A stretch of DNA of 20,521 nt from DATEJJ01 sp039649115 (GTDB lineage: Bacteria; Actinomycetota; Actinomycetes; Mycobacteriales; Micromonosporaceae): positions 1-20,521 of the forward strand of contig JBBWZQ010000075.1 of NCBI GenBank assembly GCA_039649115.1, in the 5' to 3' direction. The position numbers and the translations under genes are program-made. The stretch's first letter is position 1. Each line of letters starts with the position of its first letter. The notes beneath the pieces were generated by a model. The model saw only the letters and a program-made list of their open reading frames with translations. It was not told where the DNA came from and searched no databases. Shown here in pieces: positions 9,910-16,931 of this stretch.

Positions 9910-9946
9910 CCGTGCCCGGGGGCGCGTCTGGCGGCGCGCCTCACGG
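9910..9946. terminator. Hairpin between the convergent bldD and nusB genes
   Basis: A two-part stem: CCGTG (9910-9914) with CACGG (9942-9946), and GGCGCG (9921-9926) with CGCGCC (9935-9940) around the 8-base loop TCTGGCGG. It lies in the 72-base gap between two genes that end facing each other, so it could stop transcription from both sides. There is no U-run, as is common in actinobacterial terminators. Confidence 0.5.
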
Positions 9947-9953
9947 GCTGGCT

Positions 9954-10364
9954 TCAGCGGGTCGCGTACTGGGCGATCCGGGCCAGCACTCCGTTGAGGA
10001 AGCGCGGCGAGTCGTCGGTCGACAGCTGCTTGGCCAGCTCCACCGCCTCGCTGATCGCCACCGGGTCATCGATCTCGTCGACGTAGAGCAGCTCGTAGAC
10101 CGCGATGCGGGCGAGGTTGCGGTCGACCGCCGGCATCCGCTCCAGCGTCCAACCCTCGGCGTAGCTCCCGATCAGCTCGTCGATCCGGTCCAGGTGCTCC
10201 GCCACGCCCTCCACGAGGGAGATCGTGTAGCCCAGGTGCTCCGGCTTCGGCGGGTCGATGCGCCCCAGCGCCGAGGTGAGCACCTCCGGGATGGGCGCCT
10301 GCCGCATGTCCGCCTCGTACAACACGTCCAGGGCCCGCTTGCGCGCCTTGCGGCGGGCGGGCAT
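9954..10364 (-). CDS. nusB: Transcription antitermination factor NusB
   Basis: RNA-binding protein that pairs with NusE (ribosomal S10) on boxA RNA to support processive rRNA transcription. 136 residues, all helical, normal length. Seen: ARRKARKRALDVLYEADMR at the N-terminus (the arginine-rich RNA-binding helix), LVEGVAEHLDRIDELI, WTLERMPAVDRNLARIAVYELLY, and the C-terminal AISEAVELAKQLSTDDSPRFLNGVLARIA, all classic NusB blocks. The ATG at 10364 was chosen because AGGA lies 5 bases upstream and the protein then begins MPARRKARKRAL; an ATG at 10388 would add 8 residues and has no ribosome site. It follows efp by 41 bases, likely in the same transcript. Confidence 0.96.
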   Translation of the reverse strand: MPARRKARKRALDVLYEADMRQAPIPEVLTSALGRIDPPKPEHLGYTISLVEGVAEHLDRIDELIGSYAEGWTLERMPAVDRNLARIAVYELLYVDEIDDPVAISEAVELAKQLSTDDSPRFLNGVLARIAQYATR

Positions 10365-10405
10365 GGGTGTCCTGGGTCCCTCGGGCATCGGCTGCCAGCG
10401 CGCGA

Positions 10406-10963
10406 TCAGCCGCGACCGAGGTAGCGACCGTCGCGGGTATCCACCTTGATCTTCTCGCCGGTCGAGATGAACAGGGGTACCGCCACCGTCGCGCCGGTCT
10501 CCACCGTGGCCGGCTTGTTGCCACCGGTCGACCGGTCGCCCTGCAGCCCCGGCTCGGTATAGGTGATCTCCAGCAGCACGCTGGTGGGCAGCTCGACGTA
10601 GAGCGGGACGCCCTCGTGGGTGGCGACCGTCACCTCCGCCTCGGACAGCAGGTACTTGGCGGCGTCGCCCACGGTGCCGGCGGGTACCTGGATCTGCTCG
10701 AAAGACTCCAGGTCCATGAAAACGAAGTCGTCGCCGTCGGCGTAGAGGTACTGCATGGTGCGCTTGTCGACCGTGGCGGTGTCGACCTTGGTCCCCGCGT
10801 TGAACGTCTTGTCCACCACCTTGCCGGACAGCACGTTCTTCAGCGTGGTGCGCACGAACGCACCGCCCTTGCCCGGCTTGACGTGCTGGAACTCGACGAC
10901 GGACCACAGTGCCCCGTCGATGTTGAGCACCAGGCCGTTCTTCAGGTCGTTGGTGGTGGCCAT
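10406..10963 (-). CDS. efp: Translation elongation factor P
   Basis: Enters the E site of stalled ribosomes and promotes peptide-bond formation at polyproline stretches. 185 residues in the usual three beta-barrel domains. Seen: MATTNDLKNGLVLNIDGALW, the tip loop HVKPGKGGAF with Lys32, GKVVDKTFNAGTKVDTATV, and the C-terminal EPGLQGDRSTGG and FISTGEKIKVDTRDGRYLGR. Actinobacterial EF-P is reported to work with an unmodified lysine in a PGKGP loop; here the residue after PGKG is Gly, not Pro. The start has GGCAGGAC just before the ATG. The mycobacterial and streptomycete neighbour pepQ is absent: aroQ ends 46 bases upstream. Confidence 0.97.
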   Translation of the reverse strand: MATTNDLKNGLVLNIDGALWSVVEFQHVKPGKGGAFVRTTLKNVLSGKVVDKTFNAGTKVDTATVDKRTMQYLYADGDDFVFMDLESFEQIQVPAGTVGDAAKYLLSEAEVTVATHEGVPLYVELPTSVLLEITYTEPGLQGDRSTGGNKPATVETGATVAVPLFISTGEKIKVDTRDGRYLGRG

Positions 10964-11009
10964 GTCCTGCCTTGATCGATTGGGTGTTGTAGGGATTGGC
11001 CTGGCAAGT

Positions 11010-11453
11010 CTACCGGCCGTGCTGCCCGGGCCGCCGCGCCAGGTGCTCCAGCGCCAGCCGGTACCCGTCGACACCCAGCCCGCAGATCACGCCCATGGCG
11101 ACGGCCGAGACCACCGAGTGGTGGCGGAACTCCTCGCGCGCGTGGACGTTTGACAGGTGCACCTCGACCAGCGGGCCGCGCAGCAGCGCACACGCGTCGC
11201 GCAGCGCGTACGAGTAGTGCGACCAGGCGCCCGGGTTGAGCACCACGGCGGCGCCCTCGTCGGCCGCGACGTGCAGCCAGCCCAGCATCTCGTGCTCGGC
11301 GTCGGTCTGCCGGGCCGTCACCGTCAGGCCCAGCTCCTTGCCCACCCGTTCACACATGGCCACGAGTTCGGCGTAGGAGGTCAGCCCGTAGATGTCGGTC
11401 TGCCGGGTACCGAGCCGGCCGAGGTTGGGTCCGTTCAGCACATACACCCTCAT
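11010..11453 (-). CDS. aroQ: Type II 3-dehydroquinate dehydratase
   Basis: Removes water from 3-dehydroquinate to give 3-dehydroshikimate, third step of the shikimate pathway. 147 residues, the size of the dodecameric type II enzyme. Seen: VLNGPNLGRLGTRQTDIYG with the lid Arg17 and catalytic Tyr22, QTDAEHEMLGWLH, the substrate loop NPGAWSHYSYALRDA (Trp where Tyr or Phe is commoner), and EVHLSNVHAREEFRHHS with the catalytic His. The ATG overlaps the aroB stop (ATGA). It ends 46 bases before efp, so aroB-aroQ-efp-nusB may be one transcript. The name is sometimes given as aroD in actinobacterial genomes. Confidence 0.96.
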   Translation of the reverse strand: MRVYVLNGPNLGRLGTRQTDIYGLTSYAELVAMCERVGKELGLTVTARQTDAEHEMLGWLHVAADEGAAVVLNPGAWSHYSYALRDACALLRGPLVEVHLSNVHAREEFRHHSVVSAVAMGVICGLGVDGYRLALEHLARRPGQHGR

Positions 11454-12526
11454 GCGGCTACCTCCTGGTACGCGGACCGCAGCAGGTCCTCGTCGGGATC
11501 GTCCAGTATGGACGGTTGGGCGAGCCCGTCGAGCACCACGAAGCGCAGCCTCGCGCCACGCGCCTTCTTGTCCACGCGCATCGTCGCGCGCAGGTCGTCC
11601 CAGGCACCCGCGGGATAGCGCACCGGCAGCCCCAGCGCCTCCAGCACCACCTGATGCCGGGTGGCGACGTCGTCCGCGAGGCGCCCGGCCCGCCGGCCCA
11701 ACGCGGCCGCGTACACCAGGCCGACCGAGACCGCGTGCCCGTGCCGCCAGCCGTAGCGCTCGTGCTTCTCGATGGCGTGGCCGAGCGTGTGCCCGTAGTT
11801 GAGAATCTCCCGCGGCCCGGACTCGCGCAGGTCCTGGGAGACCACGTCGGCTTTCACCCGTACCGAACGCTCGACAAGCTCGCGCACGGCGGCGGCGCCG
11901 GGGTCGACGGCGGCCGTGGGGTCGGCCTCGATCAGATCCAGGATCGCCGGATCGGCGATGAAGCCGCACTTGACCACCTCCGCCAGCCCGGCGACCAGGT
12001 CCACCGCCGGTAGAGTGTCCAGTGTGGACAGATCGCAGAGCACGCCGGCCGGCGGGTGGAACGCGCCGACCAGATTCTTGCCGGCGGCGGTGTTCACTCC
12101 GGTCTTGCCGCCCACCGCGGCGTCGACCATGCCGAGCAGGCTGGTCGGCACCTGCACCACGCGCACGCCGCGCAGCCAGCAGGCCGCCACGAAGCCGGCC
12201 AGGTCGGTGACGGCGCCACCGCCCACCCCGACGATCGCGTCGCCGCGGGTGAAGCCGGCCGCCCCGAGCTGGTCCCAGCAGCGCGCGGCCACCTCGATGC
12301 GCTTGCCCGCCTCGGCGTCGGGAACCGGTACCGCCAGCGACGCGATGCCGGCGTCGCGCAGCACATCGGCGACCCGCGCCGCACAGGCCCGCAGCGGCGG
12401 CGCGGACAGCACGGCCACCGCCGTGGCCCCCTTCACCAGCGCGGGCAGCTCGCCGAGCAGGTCGCGCCCGACGAGCACCTCGTAAGGCCGCTCGCCGCCC
12501 ACCCCGATCCGCGTCACATCGCTCAT
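11450..12526 (-). CDS. aroB: 3-Dehydroquinate synthase
   Basis: NAD- and zinc-dependent enzyme that cyclises DAHP to 3-dehydroquinate, second step of the shikimate pathway. 358 residues. Seen: VGVGGGAVTDLAGFVAA (99-115, NAD binding), VPTSLLGMVDAAVGGKTGVN (127-145), and predicted zinc ligands Glu183 (GLAEVVKCG), His246 (LNYGHTLGHAIE) and His264 (RHGHAVSVG). RVDKKARGARLRFVVLDG gives the C-terminal phosphate-binding lysines. The ATG has no clear ribosome site; a TAGGCT hexamer 8 bases upstream suggests a leaderless or very short-leader transcript starting here. A TCCA-GTG-TGGA palindrome lies inside at about 12018. It overlaps aroQ by 4 bases. Confidence 0.97.
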   Translation of the reverse strand: MSDVTRIGVGGERPYEVLVGRDLLGELPALVKGATAVAVLSAPPLRACAARVADVLRDAGIASLAVPVPDAEAGKRIEVAARCWDQLGAAGFTRGDAIVGVGGGAVTDLAGFVAACWLRGVRVVQVPTSLLGMVDAAVGGKTGVNTAAGKNLVGAFHPPAGVLCDLSTLDTLPAVDLVAGLAEVVKCGFIADPAILDLIEADPTAAVDPGAAAVRELVERSVRVKADVVSQDLRESGPREILNYGHTLGHAIEKHERYGWRHGHAVSVGLVYAAALGRRAGRLADDVATRHQVVLEALGLPVRYPAGAWDDLRATMRVDKKARGARLRFVVLDGLAQPSILDDPDEDLLRSAYQEVAA

Positions 12527-12534
12527 CGCGACGC

Positions 12535-12540
12535 AGCCTA
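12535..12540 (-). promoter_or_regulatory. Possible -10 element of a leaderless aroB promoter
   Basis: TAGGCT (TANNNT pattern) ends 8 bases before the aroB ATG, which has no Shine-Dalgarno. In actinobacteria such spacing often marks leaderless transcripts. No good -35 was found at 16-18 bases, so this is tentative. Confidence 0.35.
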
Positions 12541-12584
12541 ACGGGTGTGCAGTCCGTCAGGGGAGGTTCGGAGCGAACCCGGGC

Positions 12585-12698
12585 GGCCGGCCGGGCTGCC
12601 GGCCGAGGCGGTCCGCGGCGAAACTGTCGTACCTGGCGGGCAGCATGGCGGGCGGGCAACGGGCCTGGCGGGCAACGGGCCTGGCGGGCGGCGGCAGG
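12585..12698. repeat. aroB-aroK gap: hairpin and 16-base tandem repeat
   Basis: The 187-base gap between aroK and aroB holds GGCCGGC (12585-12591) matched by GCCGGCC (12598-12604), a GC-rich hairpin without U-run. It also holds GGCGGGCAACGGGCCT twice in exact tandem (12651-12666, 12667-12682), with a degraded third unit after them. I see no gene in the gap; the hairpin may end or attenuate transcripts from aroK before the possible aroB promoter. Confidence 0.55.
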
Positions 12699-12713
12699 CC
12701 GGTGGTGGCGTGA

Positions 12714-13229
12714 TCAGCCGGGGTGGATGGCCGAGACGACCTCGGCCGCGATCTGCTCGGGAGTGCGCCCGTCGGTTATCACCGTGATCGTCGCCACCTC
12801 CTCGTAGAGCGGCCGGCGCTGGTTCAGGAGATGCTTCAGGGTCGCCCGCGGGTTGACCGCGAGCAGCGGGCGGCCGCCGCCGGTGAACCCGACCCGGGCC
12901 GCCGCGTCGGGCAGCTCCACGGACAGGAAGACCACGGTGTGCCCGCGCAGGCGCTCGCGGGTGGCTGGCGCGAGAATGGCCCCCCCGCCCAGCGCGAGCA
13001 CGCCGTCGAAGCCGTCCAGCGCCTGGGCGACCGCGGTGCGCTCCAGCTCGCGGAAGTGGTCCTCGCCGTCGTCGAAGAAGATCTCCGGGACCGGCTTGCC
13101 GGCGACCGCCTCGATGTCGCCGTCGGTGTCCCGGAAGCGCCGGCCGAGCGCCGCCGCCACCAGCTCACCCACGGTGGTCTTGCCGGAGCCGGGTGGCCCC
13201 ACGACGACGCACGCCGGGCCGCTACTCAT
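12714..13229 (-). CDS. aroK: Shikimate kinase
   Basis: Phosphorylates shikimate at the 3-hydroxyl with ATP, fifth step of the pathway. 171 residues, typical. Seen: Walker A GPPGSGKT (11-18), DTD (34-36) and Arg60 for shikimate binding, LALGGGAI (79-85), the lid arginine Arg120 in GGGRPLL and Arg139 in NQRRPLYEE. The ATG was chosen because AAGGGGA lies 5 bases upstream and the protein starts as relatives do; an upstream extension to 13307 is open but unlike the family. It lies 228 bases after aroC, not overlapping it as in tighter aro operons, across repeat-rich DNA. Confidence 0.96.
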   Translation of the reverse strand: MSSGPACVVVGPPGSGKTTVGELVAAALGRRFRDTDGDIEAVAGKPVPEIFFDDGEDHFRELERTAVAQALDGFDGVLALGGGAILAPATRERLRGHTVVFLSVELPDAAARVGFTGGGRPLLAVNPRATLKHLLNQRRPLYEEVATITVITDGRTPEQIAAEVVSAIHPG

Positions 13230-13322
13230 GCCGTCCCCTTTCCAGGACACGCGAGAGGGCCTCCGAGATCGGAGCTTGGCGGAGGTACGTGCAGCGGGAG
13301 TGCCCAAACCGCCGCCGAATCG

Positions 13323-13451
13323 CGATCAAGGCCGCCACGCCGTGATCAGGGCGGCAAGTACTCGTGATCAGGGTGGCCGGTGCGCCGGAGCAGCGTGATC
13401 TTGACGATTTCAGCCGCGGATGCTGGTGCTGGTGCTGGTGCCGCCAAGATC
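13323..13451. repeat. aroC-aroK gap: GATCA repeats, an inverted repeat and a hexamer run
   Basis: The 228-base gap has no recognisable gene. TGATCAGGGCGGC (13343-13355) and TGATCAGGGTGGC (13365-13377) are 22-base-spaced direct copies, and GCGATCAAGGCCGCC from 13323 is a third, diverged copy. GATCTTG (13397-13403) is matched by CAAGATC (13445-13451), enclosing TGCTGG three times in tandem (13421-13438). The arms are like those in the carB-pyrD gap (1822-1850). A dispersed intergenic repeat is likely; function unknown. Confidence 0.55.
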
Positions 13452-13457
13452 TGGCCA

Positions 13458-14696
13458 TCACCGGATCACCAGGCTCTCCAGGTATCCGGACAGGTTCCGG
13501 CGGATCTCCGCGACCGAGTCCCCGCCGAACTTCTCCGTGGCCGCCTCCGCCAGTACCAGCGCCACCATGGCCTCGGCGACGACCGCCGCCGCCGGTACCG
13601 CGCACACGTCGGAGCGCTGATTGATCGCGGTGGCCGGCTCGCCGGTCGACACGTCCACAGTGGACAGCGGCCGGCTCAGCGAGGAGATCGGCTTCATCGC
13701 GGCCTTCACGCGGACCGGTTCCCCGCTCGTCATGCCGCCCTCCAGGCCACCGGCACGGTCGGTCAGGCGGCGCACGCGGGTCACCCCGGTCCGGCCACCA
13801 GGCCGCGGATTCTGCTCCGCCACGTCCGCTGGCGGCCCACTCGCCGTCGGCACGATCTCGTCGTGCGCCATCGAACCGCGGGAGCGGGCCTGGGTGAACG
13901 CGTCGCCGATCTCCACGCCCTTGATGGCCTGGATCGACATGAGCGCGGTGGCGAGCCTGGCGTCCAGCTTGCGGTCCCACTGCGTGTGGCTGCCCAGGCC
14001 CGGCGGCACGCCGTACGCCAGCACCTCCACGATGCCACCGAGCGTGTCCGCGTCCTGCTTGGCCGCGTCGACCTCTTCGACCATGCGCGCGCTCGCCTCC
14101 GGATCGAGGCAGCGCAGCGGGTCGGCGTCGATGCGCGCGGCGTCCTCGGGGTGGGGCTGCAGGCCGGCCTTGATCGCGACGGAACCCAGTTCCACCACAT
14201 GCGAGACGATCTCGATGTCCAGCGCCTGCCGCAGCAGCGCCTTGGCGACGGTACCCAACGCGACCCGCGCGGCCGTCTCCCGCGCGCTGGCCCGCTCCAG
14301 GATCGGCCGCGCGTCGGTGTGCCCGTACTTCTGCATGCCGGCCAGGTCGGCGTGCCCGGGCCGGGGCCGGGTCAGCGGCGCGTTGCGGGCCAGGGCTGCC
14401 AGCACTTCGGGGTCCACCGGGTCGGCGGCCATCACAGTCTGCCACTTGGGCCACTCGCTGTTGCCGACCCGGATGGCCACCGGGCTGCCCAGCGTCAACC
14501 CGTGCCGGAGCCCGCCGATGAACTCGATCGTGTCCTGCTCGAAGGACATGCGGGCGCCCCGCCCGTATCCGAGCCGGCGGCGGGCCAGCTCGCGCGACAC
14601 GTCGGCGCTCGTCAGCGCGACCCCGGCGGGTACCCCGTCGAGGACGGCGACGAGCGCGGGCCCGTGCGACTCCCCCGCGGTCAACCAGCGAAACAC
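13458..14696 (-). CDS. aroC: Chorismate synthase
   Basis: Uses reduced FMN to eliminate phosphate from EPSP and yield chorismate, the last step of the common aromatic pathway. 412 residues, somewhat longer than E. coli (361), as usual in actinobacteria. Seen: FRWLTAGESHGPALVAVLDG at the N-terminus with the conserved GESHG, RRRLGYGRGARMSFE, RPGHADLAGMQKYG, RASARETAARVALG, IKGVEIGDAF, GGLEGGMTSGEPV and MKPISSLSRPL. The GTG start gives the standard N-terminus but has no clear ribosome site. Downstream of aroE by 191 bases across a tandem repeat array. A GTCCACAGTGGAC palindrome lies at 13653, encoding Ser-Thr-Val-Asp. Confidence 0.97.
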   Translation of the reverse strand: MFRWLTAGESHGPALVAVLDGVPAGVALTSADVSRELARRRLGYGRGARMSFEQDTIEFIGGLRHGLTLGSPVAIRVGNSEWPKWQTVMAADPVDPEVLAALARNAPLTRPRPGHADLAGMQKYGHTDARPILERASARETAARVALGTVAKALLRQALDIEIVSHVVELGSVAIKAGLQPHPEDAARIDADPLRCLDPEASARMVEEVDAAKQDADTLGGIVEVLAYGVPPGLGSHTQWDRKLDARLATALMSIQAIKGVEIGDAFTQARSRGSMAHDEIVPTASGPPADVAEQNPRPGGRTGVTRVRRLTDRAGGLEGGMTSGEPVRVKAAMKPISSLSRPLSTVDVSTGEPATAINQRSDVCAVPAAAVVAEAMVALVLAEAATEKFGGDSVAEIRRNLSGYLESLVIR

Positions 14697-14769
14697 GGAT
14701 AAGAGTCTGTCACGCCACCCCGCCCCACCTGACCGGGGCGTGCCCGCCGCCGCCCAACCCCGTCACCGA

Positions 14770-14905
14770 CCGCCGTCAGCCAGAAGCGAAGGCCCCGGTC
14801 AGCCAAAGCGAAAGCTGCCGTCAGCCGAGCGAGGGCCGCCGTCAGCCGGAGGCGAGGGCCGCCGTCAGCCAGACGCGAAGGCCGCCGTCAGCCAGACGCG
14901 AAGAG
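14770..14905 (-). repeat. Tandem array of six 21-23 base units spanning the aroE stop codon
   Basis: On the minus strand each unit has the form C-Y-T-T-C-G-C-(G/T)-T-C-T followed by GGCTGACGGCGG, with a few changes. The GTCAGCC core (plus strand) is at 14775, 14798, 14820, 14841, 14864 and 14887, spacings 23, 22, 21, 23 and 23. The first unit in transcription order encodes the last aroE codons (Phe-Ala-Ser-Gly-stop); the others are copies lying in the gap before aroC. There are no spacers, so it is not CRISPR. Confidence 0.9.
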
Positions 14906-15721
14906 TGCCTCGCGCATCGCCGCGACGGGTGCCTGGACGCCGGTGAACAGGACGAACTGGTGCACGGCCTGCGCCAGCAGCAGATCCAGCCCGGACACGA
15001 TCCGGCAGCCGGCGGCGGCGGCCGAGGTGGCGAGCGGGGTGGGCCACGGGTGGTAGAGCGCGTCGAAGAGCACGGTGCCGGGCCGCCACGGTACGGCGAG
15101 CCGGCCGGCCGCACCGCTCGGTACGGTCGAGATCACCAGGTCGGCCCCGGCACAGGCGGCCGCCTCGCCGAAGTCGCGGTAGGCCAGCGGCAGCCCGAGG
15201 TGCTCGGCAACGGGCCGCAACTCGTCGCGGGCGGCGGGGCGGCGGGCGAAGAGGGTCACTTCGGTGGCGCCGAGCGACCGGGCCGCGGCGAGCGCCGCCC
15301 GTGCCGTGCCGCCCGCGCCCAGCACGGCGACGCGCTCCACAGTGGACAACCCGACGGTACCGAGCGCGTCGACCATCCCGGGTGCGTCGGTGTTCGTGGC
15401 GTACCAGCCGCTGTCCCGCCGTACCAAGGTATTGGCGGCACCGAGCGCGGCGGCGACGGGATCCACCTCGTCGGCCACCCGCAGCGCCACCTCTTTGAGC
15501 GGCATCGTCAGCGACAGCCCGGCCCACTCGGGGTCCAGCCGCGCGACGAGCGACGCCAGCTCGACCTCGGCGCATTCGATGGCCGTGTATGACCAGTCGG
15601 TCAGCCCGGCCGCCGCGTATCCGGCGTTGTGCAGCACCGGCGACAGCGAGTGCCCGATGGGCTTGCCCAGGACCGCGGCCCGCCACCGGGCCGGGCTAGC
15701 ACCGGCTCGCGGAGACGCCAT
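14888..15721 (-). CDS. aroE: Shikimate dehydrogenase
   Basis: NADP-dependent reductase that turns 3-dehydroshikimate into shikimate. 277 residues. Seen: GHSLSPVLHN (23-32) with shikimate-binding Ser25 and Ser27, LTMPLKE with catalytic Lys76, Asn97 (AANTL), catalytic Asp112 (NTDAPGM), the NADP loop GAGGTA (135-140), and GLDLLLAQAVHQF near the end. The ATG was chosen because it is the first start that gives the family N-terminus; it overlaps the mltG 3' end by 26 bases. The C-terminal codons lie within a tandem repeat array, so the last residues (FASG) may have been acquired or reshaped by repeat expansion. Motif form MPLK instead of the commoner P-H/Y/F-K is seen in actinobacteria. Confidence 0.95.
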   Translation of the reverse strand: MASPRAGASPARWRAAVLGKPIGHSLSPVLHNAGYAAAGLTDWSYTAIECAEVELASLVARLDPEWAGLSLTMPLKEVALRVADEVDPVAAALGAANTLVRRDSGWYATNTDAPGMVDALGTVGLSTVERVAVLGAGGTARAALAAARSLGATEVTLFARRPAARDELRPVAEHLGLPLAYRDFGEAAACAGADLVISTVPSGAAGRLAVPWRPGTVLFDALYHPWPTPLATSAAAAGCRIVSGLDLLLAQAVHQFVLFTGVQAPVAAMREALFASG

Positions 15722-16931
15722 TGGCGATCGCCCTGTTGACGAGCTGGCAGAACTGGGTCTGGTTCGCGGCGAAGGCGGCGTGGCCGGCCTTGTCGATCGC
15801 CAGGAAGTAGACGTTGGCGTTCTTGGCGGCCGGCGCCATGCCCGCGGTGAGCGCCTCCTTGCCGGGGTTGCTGATCGGACCGATCGGCATGCCGGGCTTG
15901 TCGTGCGTGTTGTAGGGGTCCTTCGGGTCGTGCAACTGGGACACCCGCAGCGACCCGGACGCCAGCGGCTTCTGCCCGGAGATGCGCAGCCAGTAGTTGA
16001 CCTCGCTGTCCAGTTGCAGGCAGGAGCAGGGGAAGTGGCCGCCGTACGCGCGGTTGTAGAGCACGCGCACCACACCGGGCATGTCGGGTGCCAGCGCCTC
16101 GACCTGGGCGATCGACGCCGCGATCAGCGCCTCGTACGGCGAGAGGTTCAGCGTGTGCTGGACCGCGTCGACGAAGCCCAGGCCGGTGGTCACGTCGAGG
16201 AACTTCTTGACCATCGCCGCCAGCATCTCCTTGGCCGTGGCGCCCGGGTCGAAGTCGTACGTGGCCGGGTACAGGAAGCCCTCCAGCGACGGCGGCTTGG
16301 GGCTGGGCTTGCCGTCCCCGCGGTGGAACCACCAGTCCGGGACGCCCAGCCCGACCGGGTCCTTGGCGGCGTTCTGGAAGTCGGCGACGGGGATGTGCGA
16401 GGCCTTGGCGAGGGCGGCGTAGACGTCGAGCGTGACCATGCCCTCGGGGATGGTCACCCGGGTGGAGACCTTGTTGGTCAGGGTGCCGTCCGACTTGCGC
16501 GCGAGCATCATGTCGAGCGCCAGCGCCGCCTTCATGCGCTGGTGCAGCCGGTAGTAGCCGGCCTCGATGCCGCGCGACCTGGCGTTGGCGTTGGCCGCGT
16601 TGACGAAGGCCTTGGCGCTGCGCACGACCTGTGCCGCGTACAGCTTGTTGGCGATGTCGGTGGCCGAGTCGCCGCCGACGACCTGCACGTTCACCTGGCC
16701 CGTGCCGGAGCCGGCGTAGTCCTTCGCGGTGAAGTACTGGCGGACCTTCCCCACCCCGAACCAGCCGGCGAGGCCCAGGGCACCCAGCAGGATCAGCGTC
16801 ATGAACAGCGCGACGAGCGACCGGCCGCGCCGCTTGGCCTTGCGCTGCTTGGGCTTGCCGCCCCTGCCGCGCCGGTGCCGGGAGCGACCCCGCTCGTAGT
16901 CGTCGAACCCGAGATCCAGCTCGTCGATCAT
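15696..16931 (-). CDS. mltG: Endolytic murein transglycosylase MltG
   Basis: Membrane-anchored enzyme that cuts nascent glycan strands and is thought to set their length. 411 residues. Seen: a charged, Arg/Lys-rich cytoplasmic tail (1-38), one membrane helix (about 39-60), an extracytoplasmic LysM-like part (VQVVGGDSATDIANKLY), SLEGFLYPATYDF (215-227), the catalytic segment AASIAQVEALAPD with predicted catalytic Glu278, and DPYNTHDKPGMPIGPISNPG (338-357), all hallmarks of the YceG/MltG family. Four extracytoplasmic cysteines (302, 304, 395 and the last residue 411) are not part of the family motif and could form disulfides. The ATG overlaps the ruvX stop (ATGA), and aroE starts inside its 3' end. 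Confidence 0.95.
   Translation of the reverse strand: MIDELDLGFDDYERGRSRHRRGRGGKPKQRKAKRRGRSLVALFMTLILLGALGLAGWFGVGKVRQYFTAKDYAGSGTGQVNVQVVGGDSATDIANKLYAAQVVRSAKAFVNAANANARSRGIEAGYYRLHQRMKAALALDMMLARKSDGTLTNKVSTRVTIPEGMVTLDVYAALAKASHIPVADFQNAAKDPVGLGVPDWWFHRGDGKPSPKPPSLEGFLYPATYDFDPGATAKEMLAAMVKKFLDVTTGLGFVDAVQHTLNLSPYEALIAASIAQVEALAPDMPGVVRVLYNRAYGGHFPCSCLQLDSEVNYWLRISGQKPLASGSLRVSQLHDPKDPYNTHDKPGMPIGPISNPGKEALTAGMAPAAKNANVYFLAIDKAGHAAFAANQTQFCQLVNRAIANGVSASRC

Noticed and set aside
10964..11016. Promoter upstream of efp (TAGACT or TTGCCA-TACAAC)
   Set aside because: Spacings do not fit (about 10 bases between the second pair) and no -35 partner exists for TAGACT.
14770..14905. CRISPR array
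   Set aside because: Units of 21-23 bases are directly adjacent without spacers, and no cas gene is present.
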